Source: Luscinia megarhynchos (lineage: Eukaryota; Chordata; Aves; Passeriformes; Turdidae). From it: 64,000 nt of DNA. Positions 25,401-37,300 of this stretch are shown here, one piece after another. The position numbers and the translations under genes were made by a program. The notes beneath the pieces are model-generated. The model searched no databases, had not been told where the DNA came from, and worked only from the letters and a program-made list of their open reading frames with translations. The stretch is from contig CM067570.1 of the NCBI GenBank assembly GCA_034336665.1, positions 10,500,002 through 10,564,001 of the forward strand. The letters are read 5' to 3'. Within the stretch, counting starts at the first letter, position 1; every line of letters starts with the position of its first letter.

Positions 25401-27534
25401 ACCCACTGTAAATATGATCAATCAGCAACCCTGTGCATATGAAACAGATTGTGTCTGACAAGGCATTTTATAAGAGTCTAGCTGAAGAGGAAACCTGCCT
25501 CAAAATTCCAAGCAGTAATGGAGATGACTGAATTTAATTTCATTATTAACTTCTTCAGGAGGGGAGTAGCTCATGTTCTGAACAAGGGTCATTAAAATAT
25601 GGGGGAAAAAACAAGAAATCCCAACAAGACAGAATCTCACCTTTTCTTTCCCACTCAGCTCCCAAAATGAGCCCTGTGAGGGACTGTGCACTTAACTTCA
25701 GAAGGCTGACTTGAAGGGACACCTCAGTACTGTGGTGACAGAGGTTTGTAAATCTGCAGATCAGCTGGTGACACAGCCAGGTACAGTGGCGCAGACACTG
25801 TGCATATACTAACAATACCAGATCTAAGTCATCTCCACACAAGCACAAGAGAGAAACTGACCCATTGCTTCCTTCCCCCCAGTTCCTTCCCACCAAAAAA
25901 TACAAGATGTTCGAATCCAAAGTCTCCTTGTTTACAAGAATCACAGTTTGACTGCAGATGTTTTATCTTCTTTGTTCATCATACAAACCACTCTTGACCT
26001 TGTGCAATAATTGCTTGCTTTTCACTCAGGAGCCCTCCCTCTGCTGCTATTTACATTCAGGGTTGTGCTGCTTTGATCACTGAGCCATTTGTAACGAATG
26101 CCTTCCAAGATGGATAGTGATAAGTAGGACAGTCCCCTTTCTTCGTTCATGACTAATATCTAAAATAGCTGTAGAAACATTTTAATCAAATCAGATGGGA
26201 GGAGACAGGCTAGCTCTGTTATCCAAAGGTATAACAAGGAAGCCTGGTAAAAAAATTACTTTGTGGAGTGGAGAAAAGAAAGGATAGTAGCACTTGGGTC
26301 TCAGACTTCAGGGGTCACAGCTGAAGTGGTCTCTGCAGTAGTCTCTGCAATCCCACTGGAAGCACAAAAACATCTTCTGCCAATTGCCCCTGAAGGGGCT
26401 CACAAAATGCAACCTGCTGAGGACTCTCACACCTCACTGATGGGCTGCTCAGAGATGTCTGTGACTACTGCAAAAAGCCAGCTATGGTCTGAGTGGGCAG
26501 CAGCTACTCCCACACCTACAGCAGCGTGGGGTGGCCAGGTGAGGAACCCAGCAGACACACGGGAAAAATCAACAACTTCTGCACTGCAGGACAAACAGCA
26601 TTCGAAGACCTTGGGTTTGCCCAACAGGTTTACATTTGCAGTCATGCCCTCTGGACACCTCCTGGGTTTTGTTCATTCCCACAAGCTCTGTGGAAGAGCA
26701 CATTCTTACTGCATACATAATCCAGATCAGTTAACTCTCACGTCAAGCCATTCCAGAAATTTAAAAACCGAGGCACTACTGAAATTTTGTTGTGGAGGGT
26801 CATATCTGCAAAGAGGCAAGTGTCCTATTTCCTTTTGTTTTGGAAGGAAGGCAAATTAAACCCCTGACACAGAGTGTCTTAGTAGTCTTTAACTTAGTCT
26901 GAAGAATGCTACAAATAAGACATTCCACTTAACGCGGCGCTTGCTATGTTCACTTTCCAAATATAGAAGGTAGCAAAAAATACCATGGAGACGTCAAGAT
27001 TTGACTAGACTCTACTGTTCATATTGTTCTTAAACAGTGGGGTTTAAGCTACAGGCATAATAGTCTATACTAAAGGATCTTCTTAAAGGCTCTGAGTAGC
27101 AAATTAATTGTATGGTTTATCACTGGGTTTCAAACGCTCTGTGAAAGAAAACCCGTGCAACTATTTACTAATTAACAACTGCCTGTAATAGGGTCAATTA
27201 CTAACGTTGACAACGAACTTTCCCCTTATTATGAATGTGAAGCTCTCTTCAAGTCAGGCACAGCACCATCCATATATTAAACAAGCTCTTGATGAAATAA
27301 TATTTCAGATATCACTTCTGAACGAGCACATTTGACTAGAGAAGTTAGGGGCATGAGCAAAGCATATGCCACATAATATCCCACTAAAAATTGAGTTTTC
27401 TAGAAGTTTAAAGAAATACCACCTACTCAAGAAGCATGTAGGAGGTACTATAAAAAGAAGACAAAAACACTATTAATGGGATTTATAAGGAAGAGAGAGC
27501 AAAAAAAGACACCTGAAAATCTCTGGCACTTTAT

Positions 27535-27640
27535 TTGGCACTTGTTATCTTCAAAGCATTGCACGAATGTTAACTAATTAATCCTCACATTTTTCTGCCA
27601 GGTGATAGGAGACAAAATTTAATTTTAATAGCTTGAGCTA
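27535..27640 (-). repeat. MIR-like SINE remnant
   Basis: CAAAGCATTGCACGAATGTT, then AACTAATTAATCCTCACATT, then GCCAGGTGATAGGAGAC corresponds to the antisense 3' half of MIR (AAGCGCTTTACATG..ATTAACTCATTTAATCCTCACAAC..TGAGGTAGGT). The AATCCTCACA word and the spacing are the main support. Confidence 0.5.
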
Positions 27641-29582
27641 GATTCACACAGAAAGGAACTGATCTGCAAGAGGCAAAAGGAAGGCAGCACCAGAACAAAC
27701 CAGCACACAGCTGATCCTAGAGCAGCACAACAACACAGTCATGGTGTGCTATATCCAGGAAAACTGAGGAGGGGGAGAGAAAGTCTATTTGCAGTCACCT
27801 GGCAAACAGGCTATATGACTCTAAACCCAAAGACAACAGACAGCATATCATCAGGACAGTCACAAATTACATTACCTTTGTTATCTGTGTTCTACAAGCA
27901 TGCAATTCACAGCTCCCTCCACCAATGCTACCAGCCATTCACAGCTAGCACAGTGCCAAAACTAAACACTTGCTCTGCTATCACAATTTTTTGCCATTAA
28001 CAAGCTTGAAAAGATGGCAGGAACAAGGTAAACAACAACTTACTTCTAAAATGACCCTGCCTGGATAAAGAAATTTAAGGCAATGCTAGTTAGTGCAATG
28101 CAATTGCAACCAGAATCAGAATTTTTCCATTCACAGACCTTCAGCCACAGCTCTGAAGAAATACCTCACTACCTCCATTTTATTGAAACAGAGGAATTTA
28201 AAGAACTCCATCACCAAAAGGCAAAAGAAATTGTCAACAACAGAACAAGCACCTCTTCCATCACCAATTTCTCAGGACACCATGAACTCACCCCTGGCAG
28301 AAACACCAGTTCTGATGATCACACCATGCTTGCATCAACATCCCAGGGCCTCTGAGCTAAACAGGTGCTGTGGTATCAAAATCAATGGATTGGAAACATC
28401 CCTCCATAAGGCATGGAGTGGAGTAACAAAGCCTAGGTTTGATTTGGGAAGGGCATCTGAGGACACTCAGAATAGCCCACATCAGAGTTTTACAAATCCA
28501 TATTTTGAAGAGGGAATGGACAAGTATGAATACAGCAGGGGGACAGCAAGTAAGGAATTTGTCTCTGCAATACTCTCCCTCTGACTGCCAGGAAACACTG
28601 CCCAGAGGCACCCCTGAATTCAAGCCAAATGCCACAATAGGAAACAGCACCTGAGCACTGCAGTGGTGAGGCGGCGCTCGCACCCTGCCTGCAAGCTCAC
28701 CAGAGGCAAGGCACTGCTGCCACGCTGCAGGGCTACCTGCAACACAGAGGGAATCATGCCCCAGCCCTCCCTGCAGGCCTGGATTCACAAGCCAGTGTCA
28801 GTGCTCACTAGAGCATTCCTGTGACCCTACTGGCAAGGATTAAGGAAGCACTTGAGGAGCTGGAAGCCTGAAATGTTCCTTTCAAGCCCTTCTTTGAAGG
28901 CACTGGGTTTGAGTGGGACCAAGTCACAAAGTCTGCTTCCCAATGGTGCTCAGTCAGCTGGACTCTTGACTCAGTTTCTCTGTCATTAAGCCAACACTCA
29001 GAAGACAAACTGATCTTTGCCACACTGGCATGAGATAAGATTCACCGGTGTTTGCAAAGCAAACAGACCCAGATGCATAATCCTGCTGGAAGCAGTGGCT
29101 GCCTTCTGCTAGGGAAAGCGCAGCACCAGATACATCAGAGGAAATGCTTCCCAGTGCCTTGAACAGTAAATTCAGCCCTTTGAGCATGAAATAAATTCAA
29201 CCACTTGATAAACCAAAGAAGGAACCCACAACTTCCTCATGGCTCTCCAACTCATTCAAGAAATAAAACTTTACAGCAGGCAGAGATCACTCCACCATCT
29301 TCCTCATGTGTGTGTCACACACCCACAGTGCCCACAATGATGCTGAAGGTTACAAATTAACAGCTTACACTAGAAGATTCTGAAATGTTTTCCTCATCCA
29401 GCTTTGTAGGTTCCCTTTTACATTTGTAGGAAGTCTTACAGAGATAAGGATTTCAATTCACAAAAGCCACCTCCAATTTTGGGTCAGAAAATGAAACTTA
29501 TTTTTCAGAAGTGCTATGTATGCACAACTCTAGCTGCTGTTCCAGGTTGCACTGCAAGTAGTCAGCACTTCCAGAAAAACTA

Positions 29583-29622
29583 ATAAAAAAACAAACAAAA
29601 CAAAAACAAAACAAAAAAAACC
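29583..29622. repeat. (CAAAA)n-like simple repeat
   Basis: Repeats of CAAAA/CAAAC on the plus strand (AACAAACAAAACAAAAAC and onward), ending in a longer A run and CCCCC. Low-complexity sequence within PDIA5 intron 1. Confidence 0.8.
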
Positions 29623-29861
29623 CCCACATTTGGGTACATGAAAAACGACTGGCCAGAAGGAAAAAATGTTTTGCATTGACCTACCAAGCAGCTGGTATTA
29701 CCTTTAGTTTGACTTTATACACTGAGAACCACCTGATTTAAAACCCTCACAGTGACTCAAAAAAAAATTAAAAGCTGGTTTTGCTATGTCACAGCTGTAG
29801 GCTAGTTTTTCAATCCTGGAGTACAGAAAATTACATATTTCAAGATGAAAAATCACACCTT

Positions 29862-30440
29862 CAAGTGCAAGATAATGCAAATTGGAAGAAATAATTTAAA
29901 CTACTTGTACACAGCAAAGGGGAAAGAATTAGCTGAATCAACAGCTCAATGAAGACATCTGCTCAGCATGAAGCATCACAGAGCAAATAAACTGCTGTGG
30001 CAAATTAAGAAAGGTAAGAAAGTATAATGTGGATAAATTAAAATGGCTTTGTATAATTTCACTGGTAAGAGCAGGCCCCCTCTGCTCATCTCAAAGACAA
30101 TCTACAACACAAGAGGTTAAAGAGGGCAACCAGAATAATTAGGAACAACAGACTTATATGAAGAAAGATGGGGGAAACATCTTTTAATCTACAAAGAAAA
30201 ACCACAGGAAAATATTTAGATTAATATAAAATGAATGTTACAGTAAGATAAGGTCTGACAGTCACAGTGGATATAGTAGGAAATACCAGAAATAACTCCA
30301 TGTGCTTAGCTATTTTGAAGGGATGGAAAAGTCTGTCCACTTGTAACGCCACTTGGTCCACAGCATATTCCTCAATCTGAGGAATGCACTGCCACAAATA
30401 TCACTGAGAAGACTACTGCATATATTAAAGATGAGCCACA
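29862..30440 (+). repeat. Ancient L3/CR1-like LINE, 3' part of the ORF2 region
   Basis: A run of diagnostic words in the order found in L3/CR1-type LINEs: AGTGCAAGATAATGCA, TGGAAGAAATAATTTAAAC, GGGGAAAGAATTAGCTGA, CTCAATGAAGACATCTGCTC, AGAGGGCAACCAGAATAATT and, near the end, GAATGCACTGCCACA. These correspond to GTGCAAGGTCATGCAC, GGAAGGAATAAT, ACTGAATTAGCTGG, CGATGAAAACGTCAGC, AGAGGGCAACTAAAATGATT and GGAATTCACTGCCAC of the family. The reading frame is full of indels and stops, so the copy is dead. It lies in sense orientation on the plus strand, antisense to PDIA5. Confidence 0.75.
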
Positions 30441-30961
30441 AAGGAAGAAAATCCACACTAAGACCTCTCCAGCATTTAGGGAAGAGTTCAGCCTGACTTC
30501 AGTTTCACTTGAAATCAATAAAGTGTAGATAGCAGAAATCTGTGATTCTAGACCAAGCTTAAAACAAAGCAAAATGTCTTCAGAATGCACAGCATTTCTT
30601 CTCCCTCCTGAATGAGCCGAGAGCTATGGCCCTGCCAGGGGCAGAAGGCTCCATCAGACAGGGCTGAATCTGTCTGTCCCACAAAGGCAATTCTAATATT
30701 AGTACAGAAGAAGCATAGGGCAATTAGCAATTCCACGCTTGATTTGTATGAACTAGATGAGTACTCCACGGTTATGCATTTCCAAATACATTTCAGATCA
30801 CTCATGCATAAAAAAATTAACGTAATTTTTCATTAATGATTAGCTTCATTTGTCAGGGCAGAAGGATGAACTGTAGTTCATGACAAAGTGAATAAAGTAG
30901 TGCTTTAAAGCATGTCTTTGTCAATCTTTTGAGGTATTATGCTAAATTCTGTAGATTATTT

Positions 30962-30995
30962 AAGAAAAAAAAAGAAAAAAGAAAAAGAAAAGAAA
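30962..30995. repeat. A/G-rich low-complexity tract
   Basis: Short runs of A broken by single G on the plus strand, just outside the PDIA5 CpG island. No associated element is recognised. Confidence 0.8.
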
Positions 30996-31626
30996 AATCA
31001 GACTTTGAAATATTTCTGGAAGTCTATGAGCCTCCCTGAGGTAAGCAGTGCTCCAGTCAGTGCAATGTCAGTGCAGCACAGCCCGGTGCTCCGGAGCGCG
31101 CCGGGATGGACAGCGCCACATGCGAGGGGCGCAGGGCGGGGTGCCCGGGGCGGGGGTGCCGCACACAGGTGCGCAAAGCTCCGCTGCGGCACAGCCCCGC
31201 CGGGAAAACCCTCTGGAAACCCTCTGCCAGCGCACCGCTTTTCACACGAAACTTGGGACCGAAGCGCCGCCGGTCGGAGCCCCCGGGGCCGGGGCAGCCG
31301 GGGGCTCCAGCCCGCAGCCGCTCGGGGAGCGCTCTCTCCGGGCGGTGCTCTGGGAGACACAGAAAGGGAAGGGGAAGCAGGAGAGCAGCACACGGGCTGA
31401 GCGCTGGGAGAACACACGGGAGCAGCGCTGCCGGAGCCCGGCCATGCCGAGCCGAGCCCGCCCGCGGCGGCGGCGGCTGCGGGCGGCGGGGGAGCCGCCG
31501 CGCCCGGCCCCGGGGGCCCGTCCCATCCCAACTTTCGCCCAACTCCGCCGGCCGCGCCTCGCCCCCGCCCCGGCCCGGGCACGGGGGACACCCCGCGCCG
31601 CCCCCGCCGCCCCCCGCGGGACTCAC

Positions 31627-31710
31627 CGCCAGGCCGAGCAGCAGCAGCGGGAGCGGCGGGAGCCGCCCGCGGCGCCGCGCAGCCCCCGCGCCCTGCCCCG
31701 GCACTGCCAT
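31627..31710 (-). CDS. PDIA5: PDIA5 coding exon 1: start codon and signal peptide
   Basis: An 84-bp first coding exon on the minus strand. The ATG has a good context (GGCGGGATGG, with G at -3 and +4). It encodes 28 residues, starting MAVPGQGAGAARRRGRLPP and ending LPLLLLGLA, followed by donor GGCG|GTGAGT in phase 0. A basic n-region (RRRGR) leads into a leucine-rich hydrophobic core that continues through the first residues of exon 2, as expected for an ER-targeting signal peptide. The exon 1 part is about 14 residues longer than I recall for human PDIA5. This matches the 14-residue offset of the domain cysteines (C99/C108 here against 85/94 in human). Two in-frame upstream ATGs (around 31815 and 31854) exist but would bury the signal peptide; I consider them non-functional or upstream of the transcription start. 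Confidence 0.88.
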
Positions 31711-31760
31711 CCCGCCGCCGCGCCGGAGCCGCTCCGGACCCGCCGCCGCTGCGGCTGCTG

Positions 31761-31768
31761 CCACGTCT
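31761..31768 (-). promoter_or_regulatory. PDIA5: UPRE/XBP1-like element in the PDIA5 promoter
   Basis: The minus strand reads AGACGTGG about 50 bp upstream of the PDIA5 ATG, one mismatch from the UPRE consensus TGACGTGG, with the ACGTGG core intact. PDIA5 works in the ER lumen, and unfolded-protein-response control would make sense. No CCAAT lies nine bases upstream of the CCACG core, so this is not a complete ERSE. An 8-mer in a CpG island can occur by chance. Confidence 0.35.
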
Positions 31769-31811
31769 GGCGGCGCAGGCGCGCTCGCCGCCGCCGCCCG
31801 CCCGCCCCGCG

Positions 31812-31830
31812 GCATGACGGGGGCTGTAGT
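31812..31830 (-). promoter_or_regulatory. PDIA5: SBS-like motif (ZNF143/THAP11) in the PDIA5 promoter
   Basis: The minus strand reads ACTACAGCCCCCGTCATGC. It lines up over its length with the SBS consensus ACTACAAYTCCCAGCATGC, keeping ACTACA, CCC and CATGC. This motif is typical of vertebrate CpG-island promoters close to the transcription start. It lies about 100 bp upstream of the PDIA5 start codon. Confidence 0.5.
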
Positions 31831-32864
31831 CCGGCCCGCGCCGGGGATGCGCATCCCCTGAGGGACGGGGCGGCTCCCGCAGCCATCCCGCGCGGGGAAA
31901 TAAACGCCCGATCCCCGCCGAAATGCTGACGGCAGTTACACAGTAATCCCCGTGTCTTCTGCTTCAGCAGAGGTTAAAAAGTTCCAGCTCTTCTCTCACG
32001 TCCCACTGGCCTCCCGTCCGAGGTTCCTTGTGCCTCCACCTCTCTCCCGGAGTGTGCCCGACTCCAAAGAGGCTTCTGGCACACAGCCTCTCTGTGATGC
32101 TTGTTTGTCGGGGGTTTTAAAAGCTTTCAGCTGATCTTATTCCAGCTGATCTGGAATAAGAGATGAATAAGGGAACAAAAAATAACGAAAGGGGAGAGAG
32201 TTAACTGGTAGAGAGGATTAGAAATTAGGACCTGTTGTCCTTGTGAGTTGCTCCCACTTATCAAATCCCAAAGGTGAACCCTGTTGTCGGCAATGATGCC
32301 AGAGTGCAAGAAAATAAATAAAGGCACTGAGTCTGACCAGGATCAATTTGTGCAGCCTCCATTATAATCACGGTATTGGAATGGTTGCTGCATCCAGATG
32401 AACAAATCGGTCTATGCCCTGAGTCTGCCACATCCAGTGAGCTAGCTCTGCCTTGCAAGGACATCCCAGATGTCCTGCCAGTAATCTTAAGGTCAAGCCA
32501 GGTCAACCGCATTATAATTGGCTTCCCACAAACAGAAGGGATCTTCACCTACCACCCAGTGGCTGTGTGAAATTCTTCCTTGGCTCAGAAACATCAAAGG
32601 AAAATCAGAGGCATCTTCGAGCCTGATCCTTACTGCTGACTGTCACCCGAGCATTAGACTAAGAGGATGGCTGCAAGGGAGCAATTTGTAGATCCACACA
32701 GCTGACTGATCACTTCAAGTGGTGATCATGAAAACTGAATGACGTTGACATTAACAAGTCCCCTGGTGGAGATACAATTTTGAAAAGCAGAAACACACAG
32801 AGAAAGTTATTACTATTAACATTTACACTTTTGTGGCATCTTTTGCAGCAGAATCAGAGCATAC

Positions 32865-32945
32865 TTTCTCAGTCACAGCTGGATAATCTTTAGCAAATCA
32901 TTTCACAGTGCTATGCCTCACTTCCCATCTGCAAAAGGCCTCGGT
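32865..32945 (+). repeat. MIR-like SINE remnant
   Basis: TTTAGCAAATCATTTCACAG, then TGCTATGCCTCACTTCCCAT and CTGCAAAAGG follow the sense MIR order TTGGGCAAATCACTTAACCT, TCTGTGCCTCAGTTTCCCAT, CTGTAAAATGG. The match is clear over about 60 bp. Confidence 0.62.
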
Positions 32946-34217
32946 TAGCCTGCCTTAAAACAAGGTTAGCAATCCTCAGCTCTCGCTAAAATGCCAGTGA
33001 AAGCACACATGAGGCACAGCCCAGGAGTCATCAGAAGGAGTTTGTGATTAGAAGGGATGAATGGCTGAAGGGAGACCTAGGGAAGGAAAAAGGTGTGAAT
33101 CTTTTCACTTCACATTTGAAGGATCCAAAACAAAACATCCTTTATGTCAAATTTCTGTACCCCTAACATATATGCTATCCACACTGCCACTTCTCACCTG
33201 CAGTCCTCACTGACTGCACTGAGATGCATGGATGAACAGATGGGTGTGCTGCACTGGTTACCACCACTGCTGGTGCCAACATCCCAGTCTGTGATAATCA
33301 GCCTGCTAGTAAAAGGGTCTGGATCTCCGCTTGAATCCCAGTTCAAATAAGCTAACAAAACTTCCAGGAATAGGTAACCTCTTCTAGATGCTGTTCATCT
33401 TCAAATCCCCAGCCTACAGCTGAAAAGCTTCTGCATGCAACTACCGTGACACATCCAGACTTCTAATCTCAGCTGGATATCCAGATCCTCAAAGACTGTT
33501 TGAGTCCTCCTGTGACTCTTTTGTGTAGAAAAATGTTATATCTTCTGGTGCTTCACATCACAGTTACCATTATCAGGCAATGTAAAAGTAACCTCAGTGT
33601 GGTAGAATTTTCTGTGCCGTGTCATAACCATACAGGATGTACTGCCATTGTGATAGGAAAGGATAAAATCATGGGAACATGGTTGTTTTGTCACAGCAGT
33701 ACATTTTTATCATGATGGCAAGAGGAAACATTCTCAGGAAGAAAGAAAAAAAGAAGACAAGCTATTTCAAACTGAGCTTCTGAAAGGTTATATAAAAAAT
33801 CCAGTTTGGGAAGCTGCAGTTTTTATATACAGGAGAATATAAAAAAGGTATCCGTGTGGCAACTACAGCTTCTTTCGTTCAGTTCAGCTCAATAATTTGT
33901 ATTGACATGACAGGCACTGCCAAAACTTAAGAGACAAGATCATTGAGCATCTGTCACAGGTCAAAATAATATATCAAGTATCAGCTCTAGACAAGGCTTT
34001 ACACAGTGGCAACTACTTAATCAATCCAGTCGTGCATTACTAATGAACTCATTACAACTGTATCTCGGTGCACTGCTATCCAGCATCCCAAGTTTGCCCT
34101 GTATCTGTCTGACATTAATAGCATATGTTGCTTGCTTCTCTGTAATTGTAATATTTGTATATGGCACTGCAAAACACTATGAAAGCATTCATTTATTCAC
34201 CACTGAGAAGAAAGCAT

Positions 34218-34342
34218 TACTACCCTTGGATTATAGATCAGAAAACAGTAGCAGAGAGATTATACGGTTTGCTCAAGGCTATGAAACCAGACAGTTTCAG
34301 ATCATGTTCATTTCCAAAGCCTGGACCAGGTCTGCTAATCCT
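34218..34342 (-). repeat. MIR-like SINE remnant
   Basis: TAGATCAGAAAACAGTAGCA, then GAGAGATTATACGGTTTGCT, then CAAGGCTATGAAACCAGAC follows the antisense MIR order CAGATGAGGAAACTGAGGCA, CAGAGAGGTTAAGTAACTTG, CCCAAGGTCACACAGC. The later words TTTCCAAAGCCTGG and CCAGGTCTGCTAATC also recall the MIR terminus. It lies inside the otherwise unexplained long open frame at 34043-34531. Confidence 0.6.
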
Positions 34343-37300
34343 TACTTGACTATCTACATTCAAACACCTCTTTTACCAAGAATAAAATACAAAACTGGAC
34401 TGACAGTAAGAATGTCTGTTAGGAATTACACCTTCCACATTTTTTCTATGTTTCTGCTTTTTTTGACAAGCTTTATTCTTTGTTCTCTTTTTAACCTGAA
34501 CAAGTCTCTGTCGGCTTCTAACAAAAGGTAAAATGAGTCACCTTTACCACAAAAAGTGATAGCAGAGCAGACAGAAAAAGATACAAGTCAAATTTCAAGC
34601 CATACGGAATCCAGGGGCAACATGGGCTCTGCTGGGACCCAAAACTACATGTCATTTTCCCAGAATGGAAGCATGATTTGCTCACTGCCTTAACTACACA
34701 AAGTTCTTTTCCTTCCTTCCAGCTACATCTCTTCCTTCTTTAGTTCAGCTTCACCCAACTGATTTTGATCTGCAGGCTTATCTCCTGTAAGTTTTGTGAC
34801 ATCTGTGTCGTGGCACTGATTGCATCAGCTGAAAAGAGACATATGAGCTGGTTGCCATCAACAGATTGATGGTATCATAGCCCTGGGCTCCTCATGACCT
34901 TTCCTACAGCTCTTCAGCACATGATGAAAAGGAAAAGAGACAGGACCAGCCCCTGTAGGACTTTACGTGGGAGTGGTCTCAGAGAAGAGGCACAGCTGTA
35001 CATTGCTTTTCTCCAGCTGATGTCTGTCAGAGGGGAGAGCCTGAAGGCAGCTTTCCACTCCTGCAGCCTCCTCAGCACCTGACAGTAGGGCTGCAGATGC
35101 AGCATATCCATGCACATCAACTAGCAAGTTCCACGGAATACCATTAGCACACCATAATCATGGATACAAAGGTACAGCTGTTACATAAAGGATTGTTTCT
35201 TAGGCAACACATTCTAGTTTCATACTGTTGCATGAACTCTTTTTAACACTATTTTAAAATACATCACGAGTCTCAAAAGACTGCTGTTATTCAAGCTGTG
35301 ACATATTTGTGCTTTTCACCTGGTTCACTCACTGAGGTCAATGGGAATGCATGGAGGCAAGTTGGGATGGTGTTTAGTTGGAATGATTCAATAGCAATGC
35401 TCTGTAATGGTGTTCTATGCAGCATAGAACTCTGGGGCTCCATTTGCTCCATCACATCCTTTTACATTTTGGAGATCTAGAAGGCCTCTGGACTTTTTGT
35501 ACAGACCTTGAACAGCACAAAGGAAAAAATACACACATGCAGTGTGCTTTCATGGGAATTTTACTTTTGTACTTTATGGTTGTTGTTTTCTTCATTCTAG
35601 AATAAAAGTACTTTTGGACCACAGGTAGACAGGTGCTCTTTATGTATGAAAGGAAAAAAAACAGTCGGTACTGCAGGAGTCAGTTAAAAGCTGAGTATAG
35701 ATATTTTCCAAGTATTTCCTCCTAGATATTTTCCATTTCAATTTTTATCGCTTTCTCTAAGTCTGAGGTCTGCATGCCCCTTTACATTTAAGAGGCCCTA
35801 CTGTTAACACCATTGTCGTTTCTTTGACTGAGCCTCCAAAGCTGGATATAATGTGTTCCTGAGTAAAATAAAAACCTTCTACAGTACAGGCACCTTGCTG
35901 GCAGGTAGTAGATAATTTATGTCTCACAGTTACCTGCTGAGACAATAGTTAAGCAAGATTAAAACAACCATTGGAGTCTGGCTGTTGTGCACTGACTACC
36001 GCAGTGCTGCATGTTCCCCAGGTACTGTGGTCAAGAGTTTTTCCAGTGATTTGCAGAAGCTTTATAAAATATTTAGGCTGCTTTACCTCTACTGTATCAT
36101 CAGGAAAGTGTTGAACAATGAGCTTGTGAAGAGGGCAGAGATCTGGATTCAATGCAGAGTCCAACCACAGGTTTCCTGCATGAGTATCATGTGATCTGTG
36201 ATCTGTGGGGACTGACGTCTCCACCTATAAATCAAAAATGGGTGCATAAATGGAGTTTAGCTAATACCCCCTGGATGGTGATGACCTACATACTCTAGTA
36301 ACAGGGGCCTGTCTGGTTATTTTTAAACAATATAGGTCATTATTCTGCTGGCAAAATGTTTGACTTCAATATGCAAGTTCACATAACAGGATTGAGTCTG
36401 CCATGTTCATCAGGGTAGCCTTACACCAACAGCTGGTAGCAGAGAATTAGGTTGGGCTTCTCCTGCAAGTAGAGTTATTATGCCTCTGGTTTGGGTGCAC
36501 AAAATATTAATCCAGATGAAGGACAAAATATAAACACAGGACTATAAATATACAATCAAAATACTGTTCGGTGTAAAACAATGTCTGCACTACTGGCCTC
36601 AGTATTTAGTGGAGCTGTATCCATTCACAGTAGTTGTGCATCTGTCTTCATATTATGTGCAAAAATGTATAAACATTCAACCATCAGCACATATTTACTG
36701 CAGACTATGTTCTACTAAAATATTTTTCATACATCTATGCTATGAGAATATAACCAATACATGCAATATACACCTATTCAGTACTTTTCCCTCTCCATAT
36801 GTAGATAACTTTGGATCTACTTTTTTACACATGTGTACACACACATGCATACATATACGTGGTATGTATTAGAGATGCCTTGTGTAGATTTACATGATTT
36901 TATATTAGTAAATATCCACTCAATACTGGGTTTTCCCCTCCATTTTCAGGTTTCCTGGAGTCAATTTATGTGATTAAATACTGCCTGTTTGAGCTTGAGA
37001 TCAGCAGACTAAATTAAGTGTATGACTATGCAGTCAGCAGCTACAACATGTAATATGGCAAAGTTTAATGAGGGATTTTCTTTCTGGAAGACCTTGTCTT
37101 TGCAAAGACCACTACTCAGAGCCATATGAAAGAATGCTGTGATGAAGCATGAAAAACTCCCCTAATCTTATGATCAAATCCCTTGGCTTTCTGCAGCTCT
37201 GCACTCAGAGCAGCAATTTAGCAATCCTGTAAGGAATTTACTAGGTCCTTAGGATTTTCTCCATAAACCTTCTTCCTTCCCTGCATATTGCAGTAACCCA

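Larger units (their letters stand above)
20235..31626 (-). other. PDIA5: PDIA5 intron 1
   Basis: An 11.4-kb first intron from donor GGCG|GTGAGT to acceptor TTTTCCTAG on the minus strand. It holds a short CR1 3' end (22390-22442), a MIR-like remnant (27535-27640), an A/C-rich tract (29583-29622), an ancient L3/CR1-like LINE piece (29862-30440) and a purine-rich A/G tract (30962-30995). The frame open at 26263-26859 on the plus strand shows no family and a non-ATG start. I see no nested gene. Confidence 0.88.
31080..31930. promoter_or_regulatory. PDIA5: CpG island at the PDIA5 5' end
   Basis: An abrupt change from AT-rich intron to about 850 bp that is GC-rich with CpG not depleted, covering PDIA5 exon 1, its splice donor and the upstream region. 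No TATA box is visible, which fits a dispersed CpG-island promoter of a housekeeping ER gene. Within it, upstream of the start codon (higher coordinates), are an XBP1/UPRE-like core at 31761-31768, an NRF1-like GCGCAGGCGCG at 31773-31783, and an SBS (ZNF143/THAP11)-like motif at 31812-31830. All open frames across the island on either strand are products of the GC-rich composition, except the exon 1 reading frame. Confidence 0.88.

Noticed and set aside
26263..26859. A 198-codon plus-strand open frame in PDIA5 intron 1
   Set aside because: Non-ATG start, no family recognised, and intronic antisense position without splice signals or promoter features.
31048..31929. Long open frames of 190-290 codons on both strands over the PDIA5 CpG island
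   Set aside because: Same composition effect. Only the 84-bp exon 1 stretch, with its donor and its match to the PDIA5 leader, is supported.
34043..34531. A 162-codon open frame with hydrophobic ends, resembling a small membrane protein
   Set aside because: It runs across a MIR-like SINE remnant (34218-34342), the hydrophobic parts come from T-rich sequence, and no family is recognisable.
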